From Adiantum capillus-veneris (lineage: Eukaryota > Streptophyta > Polypodiopsida > Polypodiales > Pteridaceae): a DNA stretch of 64,000 nucleotides. The notes beneath the pieces were generated by a model. The model saw only the letters and a program-made list of their open reading frames with translations. It did no database searches and was not told where the DNA came from. The stretch's first letter is position 1; every line of letters begins with the position of its first letter. The translations under genes were made by a program, and so were the position numbers. The DNA lies in the NCBI GenBank assembly GCA_014529385.2, contig CM043968.1, positions 4,379,001 to 4,443,000 of the forward strand, in the 5' to 3' direction. Of this stretch, positions 31,716 to 42,583 are shown piece after piece.

Positions 31716-32100
31716 CCTGAACCAATGAATAACTGAATGTGTAATACAATGGAGGCAAGGAGTTGCTTATATAGCTACTAGCAACCTCAGGAAATTGCCC
31801 TACCCAGGCTTTGACAAATAAGTAAAATAAATACCTAAAAGCCAAACTAAATAATGGGATCATAGACATACCAAAACAATTTGAAACTCGCGAGTCACCT
31901 GACAATGCAATAAGACAATGCAGCAATACGAACACGACAGAAAATCAGCAAACTGAACAAAAAGAAACAGTCCACAAAGTGGAATGGGAGAGATTGGCCC
32001 CTCCAGGGTGCCTCATCCCGTATTTCTTTTTATACTAACCAATTGTCGTTAAAATTGCTCATGTGAGCCCACTCACATTATTGAGCGCTAATGGCACCCT
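31655..32100 (-). repeat. Minus-strand LTR with PBS-like site
   Basis: Plus-strand 31643-31654 is GCTCTGATATTA, the reverse of a Met PBS with two mismatches, directly beside TGTGAAAGTCGG. On the minus strand TATATAAG lies at 31766-31774, with a GA run (31680-31712) between it and the PBS, as in an R/U5 region. The outer end is not defined, and no matching LTR or internal genes were found at lower coordinates. Confidence 0.5.
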
Positions 32101-32639
32101 GGCCTCTTATTATAGGCACCTAGCACCCAATAGCAACCTCACTTTCAAGTACTAATTGCCTCAAAAACGCATTCAAAATCCATCTTCTATTACAAACCGG
32201 CACCAAAAGCATCTCCCTACATAAAATTGCCAAGTCTGCAGCTTCCGTAGACTATGCCATGTCATCGGTCTGTATGCTGCCAAGTTAGCAATCCGTACAC
32301 TGGTGAAAAAATTATTACATCAAACAGTCATTCCTCAATTCTTCAAAACCGAAGAACAGACACCAAATTATTTTTTTGAGCTTATTCTAGACACACCTTA
32401 CCCAACTACATTACGCTTTAAGTGGTGCTTTGGTAGAAAGCCTTGCCTTTCAAGAATCTGGAAGCTCAAGCAACTTGGAATTTCAACAAGCATTAACACA
32501 ATAGAAGTTCACACCGCTTCACCGGCATAAAACTGCCCACTGTGGTTTTCGAAAAGCCCCACTATTTCGCTTGATAACTTCAGTACCTGCAAGCATCACA
32601 TGGCGCAAAATAGCCTCTTTGCCATATGAATAGGTTGCC

Positions 32640-33260
32640 CTACTACTCTTTCGTGAGGTCTAATTATCCAATCAGATCGCAAATAGTCCTTACACTCTTG
32701 GATGACATGGAGATGGTTAAGGATATGGAGCTTTGCAAGCAAACATAAGTTCATGATATGCCTCCCTCTCTCGCATGAAGGCCTTCGTTTTTCTACTAGA
32801 GCTTCACGAGTCTTGTGCTACAGTGAGGTTGTTAGCAAGCTACCAGAAAGTTAATCTGATGACTCGAGGCTTCAAGAAAAGGGAAAGTTAATCTGATGAC
32901 TCGAGGCTTTAAGAAAAGGGAAGGAGCCCTTCCTTACGGTCTATATGGAAGAGCAAGTTCTGCATACTTCAAGGAGCCAAGTTTGATGTTACGGCAGTCT
33001 TAAGAAGAAATAGCGGACCCCATATCAGAGACTATCAAAGAATAATGGGCAGAAAGGCGAAACCTTTAAGCTGCTCGGAAGCGAGTTGCCGAGTTTGGTG
33101 TAGAGGTACCGCAGCCACGCCGTCATCGCCATCCTCACTGTGCCACAGAATTGGTGAGGTTGCTTGCAGTTCCCAATACCATTCCTTAATTGTGAGGAGG
33201 AAAGACGAGTTAAAGGGGCCAAATCGACAAATCAGTAGACCACTTATTGGAGCAGGATGG
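32640..33260 (+). repeat. Unidentified dispersed repeat or pseudogene, copy 1
   Basis: Matches 53310-53780 in order and orientation: ATGGAGCTTT, GCTACCA-AAAGTT, CTGATGACTCGAGGCTT-like, AAGTTTGATGT, CATCCTCA-TGTGCCA and CTTGC-TTCC-AATA blocks. One frame near 32920-33110 reads KREGALPYGLYGRASSAYFK with a following charged stretch, which suggests an old exon. A 50-base internal segment (AAGTTAATCTGATGACTCGAGG) is duplicated at 32848-32910. Family unknown. Confidence 0.5.
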
Positions 33261-33409
33261 ATCTAATAGCAAGAGGCAAAATATTTCATCAGTACCTAGG
33301 GTAAAGGGGCCAATTAGAATGCGGATCCCTCTTTAGGGACACCTGACCCCCAAAAACTAAAGCAAAAGAGCACCACTTAAGAGGCATCCTCTAGCCTTCT
33401 AAGTCATTT

Positions 33410-33660
33410 TCTACCTTGTAGTTTAGTGGACAGCGCAATTGAGGTGAGATCTTCGACGTTGAATCTGAGTTCGATTCTTGTTGGCACCAAAGTCTCTATA
33501 ATACCCCTTGCCGGTATTCTGTCTATTACCCATTTTTGTAACATAGGAAACCATTGAGCGACATCGTGTTATCTGTTAGAGGCGACATTGTGACGACTTT
33601 TGTCGCAGGCGTTGGCTCCTTAACCCTAGTAAGAGAAAAAGAAAATTTGTGTAAGAGTCT
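33410..33660 (+). mobile_element. tRNA-derived, SINE-like segment
   Basis: Pol III-type promoter elements: A box TAGTTTAGTGG at 33419-33429 and B box GAGTTCGATTC at 33467-33477, spaced as in tRNA genes, followed by ...TTGGCACCA. The acceptor and T stems pair poorly, so it is not a working tRNA. The downstream 150 bases could be a SINE body. No clear A tail or target duplication. Confidence 0.35.
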
Positions 33661-34151
33661 TAGACTCTTTTGAAGAGCACAAACACTCCAACTTCCAATG
33701 GAAAAAGGAAAAGCAGCTCCATGGCCAAATTTTCAAGCAAGGGTTGCTGGAGTGCCACCATAGTGTCCTTAGTAATGCTCTAATGGATATGCATACCCCA
33801 AGTATCTAGAAGAGTAAACAAAATGGGTAATAGGCAAAAAGCTTTACTTGTTCACTTGATAAAAAAGACCAACATCTTCTTTGCCCTACCCACGTCGGAT
33901 GTACACTCTAGTAAGTCCAAACGGAAACCTTAGACAAGAGGCTTGCAAACTATTACTTGTGCCCTAGCAAGTGCACCACACTTTATATGCGCTATTCGTA
34001 GATGTGTTCCCTTATAGTGTGTAATTCTCAAAGAGTAACCCATTATCACCTAGAGCCTTCTCTCCATGCTTCACTTGCCTGGTTGTTAATATTGCAAGAC
34101 AATAGAAAGAAAAAGTTGCACACACAAACACACACGCGCGCGCGCTCACAC

Positions 34152-34365
34152 GCGTGTAGAAGGAGAAGAAAAGAAGAGAATTTCTTAACATCTTAAAATT
34201 GATCCCAAGAGACCTTAAAGATCTGTCAGAAGAGTCTTGAACTCGAAGCCTATTACCCATACACATGCGCGCAGAAGGAGAAGAAAAAGAAGAGAATTTT
34301 TGAACCTCTTAGAATCGGTCCAAAGAGACCTTAAAGATCTATCAGAAGAGTCTTGAACTTGAAGC
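34152..34365. repeat. Tandem duplication of about 115 bp interrupted by the F insertion
   Basis: AGAAGGAGAAGAAAA-GAAGAG ... CAGAAGAGTCTTGAACTCGAAGCC (34158-34249) is repeated at 34272-34365. The second copy is broken after GAAGC by the F element, and its continuation CCTATTACCCA reappears at 42587. The first copy runs intact into CCTATTACCCA at 34248, confirming the insertion point. Confidence 0.82.
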
Positions 34366-34366
34366 A

Positions 34367-35909
34367 TGTAATGGAAATGGCCTATGAACTTTGAGAATAT
34401 CGGAATTAAGACAATTAGAGTGAGCATTTTTGTGAGACTACTTTGAGAACATAGAGGTGAACTTAACTAGCGTAGCAACATAACCATTCTACTTAATTAA
34501 CTTGGCATGAACAATACTTTTGCAAGAGAGAGAGAGTTAGAGAACTTGACAACAGTTGAGGACCAGATTTATGTGGAGCCGGTATCCCCTCCAATAGGCT
34601 TTTGTATTATAGATTCTCCCATCAAGAGAGACTTTGTACAATATAGTCTTTGTGTTCCTTGTGACCTAGGTGATTGCAATGAAGATGGAAAGCTTCATGC
34701 ATCACAATCATAACATAATCTTTGTAAAAACATTAACCACCCCCTACCTCAGACTCAAGGCCTCAAACACCTTCAAAGGTGGAGAGAGCTAGCAGGGAAT
34801 GAGGGTAGGGAAGAGGAAGAAGAAACATTCATAGGAGAAAGAAATAGTTCCTCACTTATCATCACTCTTCTTGCTTAGCATAGCATAATAGCATAGTAAT
34901 GAATATGAAGAAGATGGCAAGCTTTAAGCATTGAAGCATGGCTCTTGGTTGGATTTGCATTCCATAGCCAAGAGTGTTGGTGTAGGCTCTCAACTTCTCT
35001 ACAAGCTTGGAGAAGGAGATGGAGCTCTTGCACATTCACTTCATACAATGAGTGTGTGTGTTGTGGGGGGGCGGGGGGGAGATTATACCCCCCAAGCTAG
35101 CCCCCTTCTTGCTTGGGTCGACCCGCTCTCCTAGCTCATGGTGGAAGCTCATTGGACCCCTTCAAGCCTAACCAATCACATGCAGAGTGCATATCAAGCA
35201 AGCATGCTAGCCTTGGGACAAGTGTCCCCCTTTCCCCTTTTCGAGAGAGGACTTGATAAATGCATACACAATTAAATTAATTAGCTAAATTATCATTGGA
35301 CCCCTTGAGAGGCCAACCAATAGGCTTTAGGCACCTTATGAGGGCAACATGGAGAGGAACTTGACATGTGTCCCTGTTGCTTCATTAGGCAAGGCTTGAC
35401 TTGTGTGAGGGTGTGTGTGTGTGTGTGTTCCCTCTCTAGCTCCTACAATGAGGGCTCGTCCCCCCTTGAGTAAAGATCTTGTTGACTTTTTGGAACACCT
35501 TGAACCCCTCAAGCTTGGGGAAGGTTCTCACCTCAAGCTTAGCCCTAGCACCTCAAGAACGACAAGCACCTCGAGCACCTTAGTCAGCAAGCATGACAAG
35601 CACCTCAAGCTTGGGCCGGGTTCCCACCTCAAGCATAGCCCTAGCTTGCCTAAGATCAAAGGACTTTTAAAACTAACCTTTGGAGGTCTTTAATGAAGCT
35701 AACCCTAAGGTCTTTAAGCTCCATTAGCTAGCATTGCTCTTTGACATACCATCCCTCATTTGGGCCCTTTTACCTTGGCACCGTGTTGAGATAGATCCAT
35801 GAGCGCATGTCTATATTCTAACCCTTGTTCCTGTTTATTCTCACACATTAAATTATCAGTTTAATTTGAGAAAAACATTTAGGTTGGTTAGATATTAGAT
35901 TTTATGACA
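34367..35909 (-). repeat. 3' LTR of element F
   Basis: TGTAATGGAAATGGCC ... GATTTTATGACA on the plus strand. Purine tract immediately inside. It has short GA and GT runs where the 5' LTR has long ones. Confidence 0.92.
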
Positions 35910-36170
35910 TTAACTCTCTCTTAACATCATAGTCGTCCTCGACTATGAGGTAGAAGAGATAAAGCCTTAGTCATTAGTCGATGTTTCGTAGCAGGTAGAG
36001 GATCCCTTTTTACCCTACGACATCATTCCAAGATGGATGACTAATCCACTTGGGGCTTGGGAGACTTAGTTGCCGCAAGCATGTCTGCTCTTTAGTCCAT
36101 TTCATTCTCCCAAAGTAGAGTGACAAATTCTACTTGGTGTTTGAGAGACATTGTCATCACAAACATGATT
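35910..36170 (-). other. Purine tract and 3' UTR of element F
   Basis: The reverse of 35910-35922 is AAGAGAGAGTTAA, the plus-strand primer. The rest is untranslated and conserved in the embedded F copy at 19687-20066, including ATAGTCGTCCTCGACTATGA, which can form a perfect hairpin. Confidence 0.75.
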
Positions 36171-37346
36171 TTAAGCATGCATACTACTTAAATTTGTGCA
36201 CAGTAAAAAGAGAATTAGTCTTATAAGACAAAAACATCGGTCATTTAAAAAAAAACATATACATTTGCTTACTCTAATGTTGCATTGTAAGCATTGACAA
36301 GGTTCATCCTTAAGTTGTATTCCTTGCATCCATCTAGCATCTTCAAAAGGATAATTTTTGAACTTAATAAGATACCGTCGAATAAAATTACCATGTCGTA
36401 GTACCTTGTCTTCATGCCGAAGAATAGCTTCGGGTTGTAGCACCTCATCTTGGTCTTCAATTTCTAGAGGGTCTTCTATAATTGGTTCTCTTGGTGCCTC
36501 TCCTTTGTAGGGCTTAAGTAGGCTCACATGAAAAGCATTGTGTTTGAGCCAATGGTTGGGCAACTTGAGTCGATAAGCCATCTTATTGATTGGCTTCAAG
36601 ATTTGAAAAGGACCATAATATCTTTTTTCTAGTTTAGCATAATACTTTTGATGGCCCCTAGGATTTTTACCCGTCGTTTGCCTCAATCGAGCCTTGGGAA
36701 ACTTAAGTAAGACCCAATCATTTTCTTTGAATGTTAAGGTCCTTCTGTGCTTGTCAATAGAAACTTTTTGCCTTTGTTGAGAGATGGATATAGCCTCCTT
36801 AATCTTTTGAAAAGATTCTTGTAGGTCATGGCTATACTCATCGGAAGCAAAGATCTTCCCATGTATTTTAAGTAGCAAGGGACTTTTAGGTCTTCCCTCT
36901 ATGATCTCAAAAGGTGCATTTCCCATAGTAGTATGGATAGTATTATTGTACGCATACTCTACAAGGAGTAAGTACTTCTCCCATTGTGAGTGTTGATCTA
37001 CTTCTGTAACATAAGTCTTTAGTAGCTCGAGAATCGTAAGATTGGCTATCTCACTTTGGCCATCCATTTGTGGGTGATAGGTCGAAGAGAAATTCAATCT
37101 TGTACCTAGACTTTCAAAGAGACCTTTCCAAAAATTACTGGTCATTCTAGGATCTCTATCTGACACGATGGATGTTGGCAATCCATGGTGTTTGAAAATG
37201 TGAGATATGAAGAGAGTTGCCATTTGGTGTGCCTTAATAGTCTTTTTGACAGGGATAAAGTGTGCTTGTTTGCTAAACCTGTCAATTATTGTCCATATTC
37301 CCATATTCCCATGGATAGAATTGGGTAATGCAAAGATAAAATCCAT
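36171..37346 (-). CDS. Integrase core, GPF domain and chromodomain of element F (391 residues, open)
   Basis: Residues 1-150 form the DDE core: Asp in MDFIFALP, Asp in VSDRDPRMTS, Glu in HPQMDGQSEIAN. Then EYAYNNTIHTTMGNAPFEII, a basic region, DWVLLKFPKARLRQTTGKN and [19 protein letters not shown] (GPF domain), [17 protein letters not shown], and a chromodomain (LQPEAILRHEDKVL, RRYLIKFKNYPFEDARWMQG). All catalytic acids are present and there is no stop. The frame runs past the likely true end: an embedded copy ends NAYNATL-stop in the neighbouring frame near 36290. It is separated from the upstream zinc-binding part by a one-base frameshift near 37350. Confidence 0.9.
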   Translation of the reverse strand: MDFIFALPNSIHGNMGIWTIIDRFSKQAHFIPVKKTIKAHQMATLFISHIFKHHGLPTSIVSDRDPRMTSNFWKGLFESLGTRLNFSSTYHPQMDGQSEIANLTILELLKTYVTEVDQHSQWEKYLLLVEYAYNNTIHTTMGNAPFEIIEGRPKSPLLLKIHGKIFASDEYSHDLQESFQKIKEAISISQQRQKVSIDKHRRTLTFKENDWVLLKFPKARLRQTTGKNPRGHQKYYAKLEKRYYGPFQILKPINKMAYRLKLPNHWLKHNAFHVSLLKPYKGEAPREPIIEDPLEIEDQDEVLQPEAILRHEDKVLRHGNFIRRYLIKFKNYPFEDARWMQGIQLKDEPCQCLQCNIRVSKCICFFLNDRCFCLIRLILFLLCTNLSSMHA

Positions 37347-37807
37347 GGATATACTCTCCCATGGGAATTAGGGATTGGCAATGGCTGGAGTAATCCAGGT
37401 TGCTTCCCTCTATCATATTTGGTCTTTTGGCATACCACACATTTTGAAACATACTCTTGTATGTCCACTTTCATGGTAGGCCAATAGAAGTACGTCTCTA
37501 CTCCTCGAAGAGTAGTTTGAATACCTCTATGCCCCGCATAGGGAGGAGCATGGGATTCATACATAACTTTCTCACAAAGGGAGTGGGTAACACATGGCCT
37601 ATTTCCATGGAGAATGTAACCATCCTACAAGGTGAATGGTTCTCCTTTCTTCCCCAATGCAAAAGCTGACATTATGTCTCTAAAGTCGGGGTTAGTAGCA
37701 TACTCACTTATCATAGAAGATAGATCATTGTGAGTTGCTATAGACACCGCATTAACTCTTGGTCGTCGTGAAAGTGCATGCGGCCCCTTGATTATGCTTA
37801 CTAGCAA
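37286..37807 (-). pseudogene. Integrase zinc-binding region of element F
   Basis: 37564-37286 reads ESHAPPYAGHRGIQTTLRGV and KCVVCQKTKYDRGKQPGLLQ, the HHCC motif. 37807-37625 reads ALSRRPRVNAVSIATHNDLS and SEYATNPDFRDIM, normally the linker after RNase H. One stop near 37625 separates the two. Confidence 0.83.
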
Positions 37808-37809
37808 TG

Positions 37810-38540
37810 TGAGTAGTGCAATGGTCCAACTATTTGAGAGAATTTGTCTATGAAGAGTCTATAGTATGCACACATACCAATAAAGCTTCTTAGCTCATGT
37901 AGATTCCTTGGATTAGGCCATGCTTTTTTTACCTCCAACTTTGATGGATCCATACGGATACCATCCCGAGAGATCTAAGTATTGAATCTCTTGAAGGAAA
38001 AATTCGCTCTTCTTTTGATTGATAAAAAGCTTGTTCTCCCTCAAAGCTTTAAAAATTACCTGGAGTTATTGCTTGTGCTCCTCCAAGGACTGGGAGTAGA
38101 TGATGATATCATCAAAGAATACTCCAGTGAACTTGCGGTAGGGTCTAAATATTTTATCCATCAAACGATTGAATGTGGTTGGTGCATAGCCAAAACATGA
38201 CTATATATTCATAAAGACCAAATGTTGTACGGAACGTGGTCTTTAGGATATCTTCATTCAGTATCCTTATTTGATGATAGCCACTTTTAAGGTCAATCCT
38301 ACTCAAGTAGGTCAAACCTTGTAGCTTATCAAACAGATCTTCTACCTGTAGTATGGGAAATCTGTTTTTGATATGGTTTAGCGCTTGATAGTCCACACAC
38401 ATGCCGTATGTACCATCTTTCTTTTGCACTAAAAGGACTCAAGAACAAAAGGGAGAGGAGCTAGGCCTCACCATCCCTTTGTCTACCACTTGTACTCGCC
38501 TCATGATCTCCTCTTGTTGAGCTTGGGAAACTCGATAAGG
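37810..38540 (-). pseudogene. Reverse transcriptase of element F, RNase H missing
   Basis: 38429-38154 holds [35 protein letters not shown] and [16 protein letters not shown]. The catalytic box FFDD is intact at 38108-38119. The thumb (RNLHELRSFIGMCAYYRLFI) is readable near 37830-37910. Directly afterwards the sequence jumps to the post-RNase-H linker (ALSRRP), so RNase H has been deleted around 37795-37810. Frameshifts also occur around 38150 and 37940. Confidence 0.83.
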
Positions 38541-38589
38541 AGGCTTGTTAGGCGGCGAGCTTCCTGGTAGGAGCTCAATTCGATGGTCA

Positions 38590-39132
38590 TCATCCCCTCT
38601 TTAAAGGTAAGTCCAAAGGGATATCATCGATGAACACATCTTCGAATCCATTTAGAAAATTAGACAAGTCTAATTCTTCTTCAATTTTAACACTTTGCTT
38701 TGTTAAAACATTAGCATCATTTAGAGACTCTTTGACAAAAATCATGTACGTAGAAACTGAGCTTTTCATCGACTTATCAAAAGTAGGTGAATTTATAAGT
38801 GGTATAGTACGACCGGACTCACTAGCGCTCTTTTCCCTATAGGTGAAGTAGATTCTCCTTTCAGGGAACTTTATGTTGGTAGCCATGCGGTTGAACCATG
38901 GTGCCCCTAGGATAACATCCTCATGCTGGAGAGGAGAGATAAAAAATTCTTCTTTGTCGACGTAGCTTTGGACATGAAGCCTCAATTTCCCAATCAAGGG
39001 AGTAACGGAGGCTTGTTGTCCCTTGAAAGGCCCATTGATAGTTACAATATCTCCCATCTCAAAAGCTTGAATGCCCAACTTAGTGGCCAAGTCCATTGAT
39101 ATGAAGTTGTGAGTAGAGCCAGGGTCAAACAA
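38590..39132 (-). pseudogene. Aspartic protease and RT leader of element F
   Basis: An open 180-residue frame: FDPGSTHNFISMDLATKLGI, GKLRLHVQSYVDKEEFFISP and EDVILGAPWFNRM, the typical fold of plant gypsy proteases. It continues to DDIPLDLPLKRG, the RT start. The active-site triad is D-P-G where D-S/T-G is expected, so activity is doubtful. Frame broken at 38590 before RT. Confidence 0.82.
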
Positions 39133-39284
39133 GATGAAGGCATCATGCTCCCTTACCTTTTCTCAAGCATAGGAGAGAGAGGTGATCCTTTGCAATAAGA
39201 ACCCTCTTTTGGAGATTCTATCGTTGAAGCTCTAGGAGTCTCATTGAGGGCATTTCTTTTGGGGCAAGAACTATAGCCATGTCC

Positions 39285-40568
39285 TTACTCTCTACACTTA
39301 AAACATTTGTGGTCCTTACGAAAAGCTTTAAGCTCTTCAAGAGAGAGTTTATTTTTGCCTTTGTAAACTTCCTTCTCCTTGGACCCATTATTGTTGTTGT
39401 TGTTGTTGGAATTGCCTTGGGGCGTTTGCATCACTTTTGTCTTTGCTTTCCATGGGCTTGGCATTCCTTCTAGCCCCTTGTTGGAAATTGATGCGGGAAG
39501 CAACCATAGTGTGGTGGATTACTTTGTTGATAGAACCAGGCCGTTGAGAGTTGATGCACTCGACCATTTCTTCAGGTAATCTTGCATAGAATTGTTGCTT
39601 TTGCTCGGTGAAGTCTATCTTTTGAAAGATAGTAGCCTTGAGATGTAAAAAAACTTGTGCACATATTTGTGGATAGACTTGTTGGAGAGCAACTTCAAAC
39701 TCCGCCATTTGATAAGCACTTTGTCCTCTGCATCGCTTGCAAGGAATTACTTCATGATGTAAACTTGTAGACTTTTCCATGTCTTTGGGGCTTTGTTGTT
39801 GCCACAAAGGCTAGCCCACCATTGACGAGCAGATTTCTGGAAGTGCATAGCTACACGACATAGCTTGAAGGACTCCGTGAAACCCTCATCTCCAAAGGCT
39901 GCATCAAATTGTTGGATGAAGGCCAATACTTTGTTGGTAGCACCAAAGGTGCCATCATAGGTGAGAAAAGAGATACTCTTTCCTCCCTCTTTGAACTTCT
40001 TGAGCTTTTGGGACCTTCGCCATGCACAGGAAGATTTGCAATGTCCTCTCCTCTTATATTCTCTAAGAGAATAGGTATTTCTTTTTTCGGAAGGAGAGGA
40101 AGGTGAAGAAGAAGGAGAGGTGAGTGACCTCTTTCTTGCCTTTTTCTTCCTTTGTTTCCTCTCTTCCCTTTTGGAGTGACAAGGAGAAGGACTATGGGTT
40201 GACCGTTCCCTCTTGGGAGGAGTTAGCGATCGTCTAGACCGTTGTCTTTGTGAAGCCACATCTTCGGGGGAACTTAGGGATTCGCTTCTTTCTCGTTCTT
40301 TGGATTCCTCCTCTCTTATGGGAGAGAGTCTTCTTTTGGGAGTCTCATAAAGAGGCCTCCTAAGCTCTCTTTCCTCTTGGAGAGGAAGGGAAATCCCATA
40401 AGCACGAAGTTGTTGGGTAACTTTGAGTTGCAAAGCAGGGTTGGCCATAGCTTGATGCAACCTACTTACAAGATAATTAACAAACATGGGGGCATCATCA
40501 TTAGCACCTTCATGTGCACAATCAAAGTTATCAATGTTCATTCCACTCTCTTGGTTATTGTCAGCCAT
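39285..40568 (-). pseudogene. gag of element F, with Arg/Ser-rich domain and interrupted zinc knuckle
   Basis: ATG at 40568 gives MADNNQESGMNIDNFD, chosen because the embedded copy diverges upstream. Then LYETPKRRLSPIREEESKER and about 70 residues rich in R, S, K and P (QRQRSRRSLTPPKRERSTHS), resembling an RS domain. Next the capsid core (SFLTYDGTFGATNKVLAFIQ; VAMHFQKSARQWWASL). A frameshift near 39780 leads into the C-terminal half (ARLPEEMVECINSQRPGSIN) and a Gln/Asn homopolymer tract. The knuckle CFKCRE-stop-GHGYSSC has TAA inside it. Confidence 0.82.
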
Positions 40569-40957
40569 GCTAATTAAATTTATGTATAGAATTACTTTGT
40601 GCTTTGGTACCCTCAAAAACCTTAGTCTCTATTCTTTACCTTTGAAAATGAGTTCTCAAGCAGCACCCGTGGTTTAGACACTGTTGATTGCAAAGAATAG
40701 TGGAGAGGGTTTAACATTGCTCGGTTGATTATGGTTCTTGTTGAGCTTGCTCATAGCTCAATAATGGTTAAGCCAAAGGCAACCCCCGAGAGACTCCATT
40801 ATTAAGACTATAGTTCCCAACAGTGTACCTCGAACTAAGTCCTTCTCAACCAAGATAATAGATCCCTGTCCCACTTACCCTATTGCAATGAACAGGTCCA
40901 ACCCTTCATGGACAAATTAAGGACCTCCCTTCTTAAGCAAGAAAAGAGAAACCAATA

Positions 40958-40970
40958 GCTCTGCTACCAA
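40958..40970 (-). promoter_or_regulatory. Primer-binding site of element F
   Basis: The reverse strand reads TGGTAGCAGAGC, the Met PBS with one mismatch (TGGTATCAGAGC is the norm). The copy embedded in gypsy-2 is perfect. Confidence 0.88.
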
Positions 40971-41128
40971 TGTAATGGAAATGGCCTATGAACTTTGAGA
41001 ATAGCGGAATTAAGAGAATTAGAGTGAGCATTTTTGTGAGACTACTTTTGAGAACATAGAGGGTGAACTTAATTAGCGATAGCAACATAACCATTTTACT
41101 TAATTAACTTGGCATGAACTATTAATAC

Positions 41129-41186
<58 letters not shown>

Positions 41187-41696
41187 TTAGAGAACTTGAA
41201 AGCAGTTGAGGACCTGATTTATGTGGAGCTGGTCCCCCTCCAATTGGCTTTTGTATTATAGATTCTCCCATCAAGAGAGACTTGGTACAATAAAGTCTTT
41301 GTGTTCCATGTGACCTAGGTGATTCCATGAAGATGGAAATCTTTATGCATCATAAGCATAACATAATATTTGTAAAAGCATTAACCATCCCCCCCGGCCT
41401 CAGTCCTAAGGCCTCAAACACCTTCAAAGGTGGAGGGAGCTAGTGGGGAATGAGGATAGGGAAGAGGAAGAAGAAACATACATAGGAGAAATAAATAGTT
41501 CCTCGCACTCTTCTTGCTTAGCATAGCATAATAGCATAGTAATGAAGATGAAGAAGATGGCAAGCTTTAAGCATTGAAGCATGGCTCGTGGTTGGATTTG
41601 CATTCCATAGCCAGGAGTGTTGATGCAGGCTCTCACCTTCTCTACAAGCTTGGAGAAGGACATGGAGCTCTTGCACTTGCACTTCACACAATGAGA

Positions 41697-41751
<55 letters not shown>

Positions 41752-42583
41752 AGAGTATACCCCCCAAGCTAGCCCCATCCTGCTTGGGTCAACCCCCTCT
41801 CATGGTGGAAGCTCATTGGACCCCGTCAAGACTAGCCAATCACATGTAGAGTGCATATCAAGCAAGCATGCTAGCCTTGGGACAAGTGTACCCCTTTCCC
41901 CTTTGAGAGAGAGGACTTGATAAATTTGTACACAATTAATTAAATTAGCTAAATTATTATTGGACCCCTTGAGAGGCCAACCAATAGGCTTTAGGCACCT
42001 TATGAGGGCAACATGGAGAGGAACTTGACATGTGTCCCTGTTGCTTCATTAGGCAAGGCTTGACTTGTGTGAGGGTGTGTGTGTGTTCCCTCTCTAGCTC
42101 CTACAACGAGGGCTCATCCCCCCTTGAGTAGGGATCTTGTTGACTTTTTGGAACACCTTGAACCCCTCAAGCTTGGGGAAGGTTCTCACCTCAAGCTTAG
42201 CCCTAGCACCTCAAGTACGACAAGCACCTTAGTCAGCAAACATGAGAAGCACCTCGAGCACCTTAGTCAGCAAGCACCTCAAGCTTGGGCCGGGTTCCCA
42301 CCTCAAGCACAGCCCTAGCTGGCCTAAGGTCAAAGGATTTTCAACACTAACCTTTGGAGGTCTTTAATAAAGCTAACCTTAAGGTCTTTAAGCTCCATTA
42401 GCTAGCATTGCTCTTTGATAGACCATCCCTCATTTGGGCCCTTTTACCTTGGCCCCATGTTGAGATAGATCCATGAGTACATGTCTATATTCTAACCCTT
42501 GTTCCCATTTATTCTCCGACATTAAATGATCAGTTTAATATGAGAAAATCATTTGGGTTGGTTAGATATTAGATTTTATGAGA
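40971..42583 (-). repeat. 5' LTR of element F with two expanded GA runs
   Basis: TGTAATGGAAATGGCC ... GATTTTATGAGA. Runs of about 50 bases of GA at 41132-41181 and 41695-41747 are absent or short in the 3' LTR, which makes this LTR longer (1613 versus 1543). Confidence 0.91.

Larger units (their letters stand above)
34367..42583 (-). mobile_element. Element F: Ty3/gypsy chromodomain element, complete ends
   Basis: Two LTRs (34367-35909, 40971-42583), PBS, PPT, gag, protease, RT, integrase and chromodomain in order on the minus strand. The flanks AAGCA (34362-34366) and AAGCC (42584-42588) agree at 4 of 5 bases, and the surrounding host sequence is continuous across the insertion. Gag and RT are frameshifted and RNase H is deleted, but integrase is fully open. 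The same family donated the segment inside gypsy-2. Confidence 0.92.

Noticed and set aside
33419-33490. Functional tRNA gene
   Set aside because: Box A and B are present but the acceptor and T stems do not pair properly. Kept only as a SINE-like candidate.
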